Source of the DNA: Marchantia polymorpha subsp. ruderalis
Taxonomy: Eukaryota; Streptophyta; Marchantiopsida; Marchantiales; Marchantiaceae
Reading direction: 5' to 3'
DNA: 64,000 nucleotides
Assembly: GCA_037833965.1 (NCBI GenBank)
Contig: AP031355.1
Span: 10,317,501-10,381,500 of the forward strand
Below the pieces are notes generated by a model that did no database searches, had not been told where the DNA came from, and worked only from the letters and a program-made list of their open reading frames with translations. Of this stretch, positions 58,885 to 64,000 are shown one piece after another. Position 1 is the first letter of the stretch. Each line of letters begins with the position of its first letter. Made by a program: the position numbers and the translations under genes.

Positions 58885-61530
58885 CGGCCCAGCCGATGGA
58901 TAATTGTCTCGCCACATACTCGACCGGCTCGCCGGTGGGGACGCCTTACGTCGCCGCTGCGGCTCCCACGTCAGCAGAGCGCGCGCAGGCCGAGACCATT
59001 CCGAGCGGCTCGCGCACGGAAAACGCGCTGGTCTTGACAAACGTGGCGCTGCGGTCACGCGGCCGAGAGGGCCTTGGGGCTCGCGGCGCCCGGCCACTTC
59101 AGCACCGAGAGGGTACGTGGGATCTTCCGTGGCAGCATCGCCATCGGCTTCATCGCAAGAGAAGGTGACTGTGGCGTCCCGATGTCGACGACGGGCCCGG
59201 ACGGGGGTGGACGGATGGAGGAGGCTCCCTCTCGCTTTTCTCGCTTCTCCGTCTCCATCTCTGTCTTGTCTTCGTCTGACTGTCCGCATTCCTCCGATGG
59301 GGACGGGATCTGCGACTTTGGGGCGACCGCTCTTCCACAGGGCGCGCGACAAGTGTTGCGCCACGAGGCGCTGATGTGACAGATGGGCGCGTCGCGACTG
59401 CGCAGCGCAAAGAGAATGTGGGCGAGGAATTTGGGACTCGAGGACTTGCGGATTGGCAGATGAAGGTGCGGAGCGAGGCAGCGAACAGATTGTGGCGATG
59501 GGGGCCGGTGACAAAGCTGCGAAGAGCGAGGCCAAGAAGCTGCTGGAGTGCGGGCGACTCCAGAGCTTGCAGGACCCACAGCTGTGCGAGTGCGAGCTCA
59601 CGGGGAAGGCGCTCCGTGGCGATGGTCCCGGCGAAGCGAAGCGGGGTGGCAACGCTTTTCGAGTGGATTGGAAGCCAGCGGTGAACAATTCGGTGCCATG
59701 GAAGTCGTAGTGTTCCGTATGGTGTGGTGTCATGGTTCCGGTATGGATTCCAGCAGTAGGAGAATACGCGTCGAGGTTCGAGAACATCTCTGCGCTCTGC
59801 GGGTGGGAAGTCAAGGTGAGATTGGATATCGGACACGAGACTGTTGCGATTGATTCGTCGTGCTGTGGACGCAACCGAGAATCTGTTCCATGCTGCATGT
59901 TCCATGCAGGGCTTTGATCGCTTTCGTTCTCGCAGTAGTAGGTGACCTTCCAGTTTTCAATGTCGATTTCGCCTGCATGCTACGATGCGGTTGCGAACTT
60001 CGAACTTCAGGCCTTCTTTATGGCGGTCGTTACGAGGAATGCGATCTTTGTCTTGCCGTGAACGAATTGCTGCCGCCCGGACGTGTTTCTCGTCCTGTAC
60101 ACTGTGCTACCTTTCGTTGATCGAGTGAAGACAAAGGCGACAGTTTCGTGCTTCGAGTTTGGGACGTCGTGCGCTTCTAGCGCTTTCTTACGACAGTCGA
60201 AGGATTCATTTAAGATTGTAGCGTGCGCGGAAGTGCGTGGCCAATCAGATTAGTGGCTTGCGCCTTTTTGCATTTGAAGAATATCCTCGGTGAAGATACA
60301 ATGCGGAAACTCTCGCCATTCTCTAGAGAATAATGAGCCGTGTCGGTGGACTTTGCGCCTTGTTTGGTGATTTTCGGGATTGGGTGGAAGCCTAACATGA
60401 GGAATGCATCGGGTGCACGCTCTCTTGTGGGTAGGTGAGAATCAATGAGCTGGTCTCGCCCGATGACAGGCCCCATCGAAGTGCTATATCAAGGAGAGGG
60501 TGCTGATTCGCTTACATGAGCTTTAGTCGGGGCGGGGTTCCGTGATGTGCTGAGAGTGCTCGGTAGTGCAGATGAATTTGTGCTGTAGAGCGATTGCAGC
60601 GGACTGACGAAATCTGATCTGATCTGATCGGAGTAGGGCCCTCGCTCTAATTGCAGTTCTAATTTCTCCACTGAACATCCTCTGATCATATCTTCGTTCT
60701 TTCTAATGAATAGTCCTTCCGCGTCAGTGAGACATAAGCATACATTGTGTCCTCTCGATTGAGGATTCAGGAACGCCGAAGATTGCTGGCTGTCACCTGA
60801 GGGATTTTTAAAGCAAGCTCTGTGGCATAACCTCGATAGCTGTAGTCCTACTCTTGCAAAACTTGTTGTCGGCAAACCTAACTTTGCATTTTAAAGTGAT
60901 GAATCTCCTCGACGTCTTCGTAGTCCCAGCCCGTCTTTTCCGTTTATGTGACAGTAGGATCTCTTTTTACTCTTCAACAACTTGAAACCGGGAAGGTTTC
61001 ATGTTGTTGAGTTGAGATAGTCAAGAAGGTATTTTCTTCTAATTTGCTGAGCTTATTAACGTCTCCTAACAAATCAAGCTCTTTTGCTCCATGCACTCGC
61101 ATTTTATCAAGGAGAAGAGAACACTTTATTTGTCTTCTGTACAAACTGGTATATTTGCTGATGTAGGAGAATACTGAGATAACCAGATTTATCCAGATAT
61201 TGATGTTGGGTCTTAAATCTCGCCAAAGGTGCTCGAGCTTTTATTCTGTTAGCACTTAAACAGCCACCGCTGATATTTGAAGCCTTCTGACTGTTTCACA
61301 ATGATTTTAACCGCTTCCACCGTGACTCTGACCTTCCTCGGGTGTGAGTTGAAAATCAGTGCTGATTTTTGGATTGCTTGTTCACTTTCATGCTTTGTCA
61401 GCTGATGCTGTTGCCCTCGACTCGCAGACCAAACTCTCGGTTGGCAGAAATCAAGCACAACGGGAAGTACGTAAATTGCAAAACTTCTTCGCTCCGTATA
61501 CCGTACAAAGTATCGGAGAAGAGGCAGGTG
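58885..61530. other. GC-rich island (to about 59900) followed by ordinary intergenic DNA
   Basis: The GC-rich part shows long frames on both strands, including 340 codons on the minus strand (58876-59898), none with a known motif. A possible splice donor (AAG/GTGAGA) lies near 59815. From 60000 to 61530 no gene is supported, though this could hold the leader or an upstream exon of the GH16 gene. Confidence 0.35.
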
Positions 61531-61537
61531 CAGAGCC

Positions 61538-62467
61538 ATGACGACTCCCATTCAACCTATCCAACCCAGCCTGTTGGAGCAGGTCGGAGGTACGTGGGCT
61601 TGTCAGTTCTACGATGACTTCACCGACCCAGCAACGCTTGCCAACAACTACTTTCACCCTTTTGGTGATTCGCACTGGAGAGAAAACCCTGCAAACAAGT
61701 GGAAGTGGGATGCACATTCGAATAAGGAGATTCATTGGGATTTCACTTGCTCGAGCATTGTCAAGGATGCGGAAGTCAGCCGCTTACGCACGTGTGTCTA
61801 CTCTGACTGGTTCCACAGGATAGACCGGCTTGCCACCAAGCAGCTGTTTGGCTATGGGTATTATGAAGCCAAAGTTCGGTTCAAAGGTGCTGAAGGCATG
61901 CACGCTGCTTTCTGGCTTCTTCCTGACAGTATAGATGGCTCGAGAGTGTACCCAGCAGGAACTATTCCCGGAGGCGTGGAAGTCGATGTGGTGGAACATC
62001 GGAAGATGGATGGCCAAAGACATTCGATAGATCATATGGGCAATACATCGACACATTGGAGTGGGTATGGGAAGAACCACCAATCAGCTGCTTATAAGGA
62101 GATCAGTATGCCCTGGGGAAGTGGAAATTGGTGTACATACGGTGTTCTTCATGAAGCTAGTGGAATCAGATGGTACTGGGATGGACGGCTTGTGAATCAG
62201 ACCATCGTGAACTCACCGACTCCAGCGCACATGTACTTTTCGACAGAGGTGAATGAGAGTGGTGGTTGGGCCGGGTTGGACATGTCGAGTTATGGTACCA
62301 AATCCAATCCGGAAGGTTATATCGAGTGCTGTCAGGTTAGCTTCTGGAGCCAGGTTTCAGGCTCCGCAAGTGGAAGTGACTCTCGAACTGGATCAAACCA
62401 TCTGCTACGAACAGCCAAAAAGGTCCTGGATAGTGTGGTCAGCACAATTGAGAAACATTCAACATAG
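61538..62467 (+). CDS. GH16 family glycoside hydrolase, bacterial/fungal type (309 aa)
   Basis: GH16 enzymes cut or transfer beta-1,3 or mixed-linked glucans and related polysaccharides. The active-site motif is GGVEVDVVEHR, with E148 as the expected nucleophile, D150 as helper and E153 as acid/base. Surrounding GH16 features are FGYGYYEAKVRFKGAEGMHA then FWLLPD (about 104-130), WSGYGK (174-179), WCTYGVLHEASGIRWYWDGR (198-217) and a final jelly-roll strand (IECCQVSFW, 262-270). The short E-x-D-x-x-E motif differs from plant XTH enzymes (DEIDFEFLG), so this is not an XTH. The start at 61538 gives no signal peptide, odd for a wall enzyme. A hydrophobic stretch in another frame just upstream (about 61359-61420) could mean a missed exon. 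The C-terminal 40 residues are a Ser-rich, helical tail. The substrate is not certain. Confidence 0.85.
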   Translation: MTTPIQPIQPSLLEQVGGTWACQFYDDFTDPATLANNYFHPFGDSHWRENPANKWKWDAHSNKEIHWDFTCSSIVKDAEVSRLRTCVYSDWFHRIDRLATKQLFGYGYYEAKVRFKGAEGMHAAFWLLPDSIDGSRVYPAGTIPGGVEVDVVEHRKMDGQRHSIDHMGNTSTHWSGYGKNHQSAAYKEISMPWGSGNWCTYGVLHEASGIRWYWDGRLVNQTIVNSPTPAHMYFSTEVNESGGWAGLDMSSYGTKSNPEGYIECCQVSFWSQVSGSASGSDSRTGSNHLLRTAKKVLDSVVSTIEKHST

Positions 62468-62920
62468 AAAGTTTTCGTCTCTCATCACAAGCTGTTGTGA
62501 TTTAGACGAAGAAGCTCGCAAACTCCGTACCCTTCACCAAGACACAATTCAGAACTCACTGAGTTACAAGGATACATATCTACGCCGGTGTTTACGATCA
62601 ACATGGGTAGCAGAGCATAAGTATCCTCGTGGGCCACAAGTTTATCTGATTGCCACGGCATAGCAGCCCAACCTCTCGATCAACAACACGTGTAGTCACG
62701 GAGGCTGAAGCAGAGTGTGTTAAGACCGTCTTCCCCGTCTGACGTCTCGTCTCTCAGAGGCCAATACTCGGAAGAAAGGATTCTAATCTGCCAGCAACAG
62801 GAGGGTAGAGCATCTTCTCAAAGTTTGCGAGTTGTCGCAGCCCTGGAGAATTTGGTTCAGTTCTCAATCGTGATATACGCTTGAGTTCTTATATTAGCAG
62901 TTGCCACAGTGGGAGAGCAT

Positions 62921-63499
62921 ATGAACGGGGGCTTTTTGATTCCGAGGGTGGAGCTTCTAGTGTTTGTACTGTTTTGTTGCAGTAGTTTCACATCACAATG
63001 GTTTTGCCGGGTGGCTTGCGCGGCTCCTTCGATCGATGAATTCAGAGTTCATCCTAGTGTCAGTGTAAATTTTGACACGGTATTTTGTTTTTACAAACGT
63101 TACCAATTGAAAGCACATGATTATCACTTTCGTTTTTTGGAATTACCGAGCAGTACGAACCTGAGTTGGACCAAAAGCTCTTCCTTCTGTCAGGAGTGTA
63201 TGTACTGCGGTTGTTGTGTTTGTGTGGCTGGCTCCATGGCAACTTTTGGCACTGTGACACGGATCTATGTGCACATGCAACCAACCGTCGTTTCGAGGAT
63301 ACTTTTCCATCCCTGCCTTCTTCCAAAGGCTCGAGTAATCAGGAAAATGTGGACAGTTACCAAGCTACAAAGGACGGAGAGTTCTTCGAGCGGACGGAGC
63401 TGTGCAGCTCGGATGCTAGACGGAAGCCAGGAGCTGAAGGGAACAGATATGTCTACGGAGTTTCTCTGTGGTTCCGAAGTCAGGAAAATTATCGAGTAG
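62921..63499 (+). CDS. Hypothetical ORF with a hydrophobic N terminus (192 aa)
   Basis: From the ATG at 62921 the product starts MNGGFLIPRVELLVFVLFCC, which could be a signal peptide or membrane anchor. It continues with a Cys-rich stretch (CQECMYCGCCVCVAGS). A second plus-strand frame (to 63618) overlaps its end and also looks plausible (KDGEFFERTELCSSDARRKP), so splicing could join the two. I recognise no family and give it low confidence. Confidence 0.2.
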   Translation: MNGGFLIPRVELLVFVLFCCSSFTSQWFCRVACAAPSIDEFRVHPSVSVNFDTVFCFYKRYQLKAHDYHFRFLELPSSTNLSWTKSSSFCQECMYCGCCVCVAGSMATFGTVTRIYVHMQPTVVSRILFHPCLLPKARVIRKMWTVTKLQRTESSSSGRSCAARMLDGSQELKGTDMSTEFLCGSEVRKIIE

Positions 63500-63619
63500 A
63501 GGTAGGTGATGATTTCATCAAGATTGCCCCTTTTCCGGGACGGCCTAAAATTAGACCCACGAACTTCCCACTCTTCACTGGAACGCGGAATCACTCGTCA
63601 CTTTATCATCAATGTTGAT

Positions 63620-64000
63620 TTTCCTTCAGCAGTAACTCCCTTGCTCTAAGCTCGGGCACCTCACCTCCTCATGCGCCTGCGCCGTGTTCCTATGTTATCG
63701 TGCTGGTGGGAGATCGCGTTCTTCGCAACTGCACATCTACAACGCTAGTGGTAATGAATGTCCACAAGCGTTGGACCTTCAATACCCAACAAGTTCTCAC
63801 TCATGGCTGCATGCTTAGACCCTCGCTTACTACTGAAGGCACATCAAGTACTTCCTACGTGAGCATCAAATGTAGCCGGATAGTAGGCTTGGACTCTCGA
63901 GTCAAATCAACTTCAACAGGAATAAATTCTCAGGAACCAAATGCTTCGGGATAGTGAATGTTCGATAGTACCGCTATTGCTCGCCAGTCACATACTAAAG
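63620..64000. other. Right end, no supported gene
   Basis: The only frame of note (63700-63954 plus, 84 codons) has no recognised motif; a gene continuing past the window edge cannot be excluded. Confidence 0.35.

Noticed and set aside
58876..59898. 340-codon minus-strand frame, the longest in the window
   Set aside because: It lies in a GC-rich island where stops are rare in several frames at once; low-complexity Arg/Ser/Pro sequence with no domain.
1..64000. CRISPR arrays, bacterial operons, rRNA genes, riboswitches
   Set aside because: No regularly spaced repeats, no rRNA-like sequence, and clear spliceosomal introns; the window is eukaryotic nuclear DNA.

Overview
The window reads as nuclear DNA of a land plant with sparse genes. 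A bryophyte, most likely a liverwort of Marchantia type, is my best guess. The reasons are a plant-type PP1 phosphatase gene with introns, a plant-type tRNA-Ser(GCU), decayed Copia retrotransposons, very GC- and CT-rich sequence next to AT-rich blocks, and a bacterial/fungal-type GH16 enzyme of a kind not expected in flowering plants. The species is an inference.

Layout. 1-2100: no recognisable gene, with a GC-rich patch at 1040-2090. 2873-6673: a broken Copia LTR element that has lost its integrase core and most of its reverse transcriptase. 10.5-33 kb: four same-strand, apparently intronless genes for one unrecognised family of small basic proteins (10527, 16534, 26132, 32400; called LAQH1-4 here). 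They are separated by repeat-rich DNA, a minisatellite with a hAT-like MITE in it, and faint reading-frame relics (18.6-23.7 kb and 30-31 kb). 34259-34349: a perfect 41-bp inverted repeat. 35430-35980: a decayed short-chain dehydrogenase/reductase. 38297-38378: tRNA-Ser(GCU). 38.5-40.2 kb: AT-rich Copia relic on the minus strand. 47275-50489: a complete three-exon PP1 catalytic subunit gene on the minus strand, with about 2 kb of GC-rich promoter/5' leader carrying long GA tracts. 53.1-58 kb: very AT-rich, gene-free, with Copia-like traces. 58.6-59.9 kb: GC-rich island with only weak ORFs. 61538-62467: a GH16 glycoside hydrolase domain. 62.9-63.6 kb: an unassigned ORF with a hydrophobic N terminus.

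The firmly recognised items are the PP1 gene, the tRNA, the GH16 gene, the Copia element, the SDR relic and the four-member family. The family is the strongest candidate for something undescribed. All four members share two helix-like blocks (GEKVxxLLxLI and QIRARRLRSLxxLAQHxDN) and three share a short C-terminal LSxL motif. Three have a TATA-like box 130-210 bp before the start codon, and two share a 20-bp upstream motif. No operon-like organisation is expected or seen; each gene should be transcribed alone.
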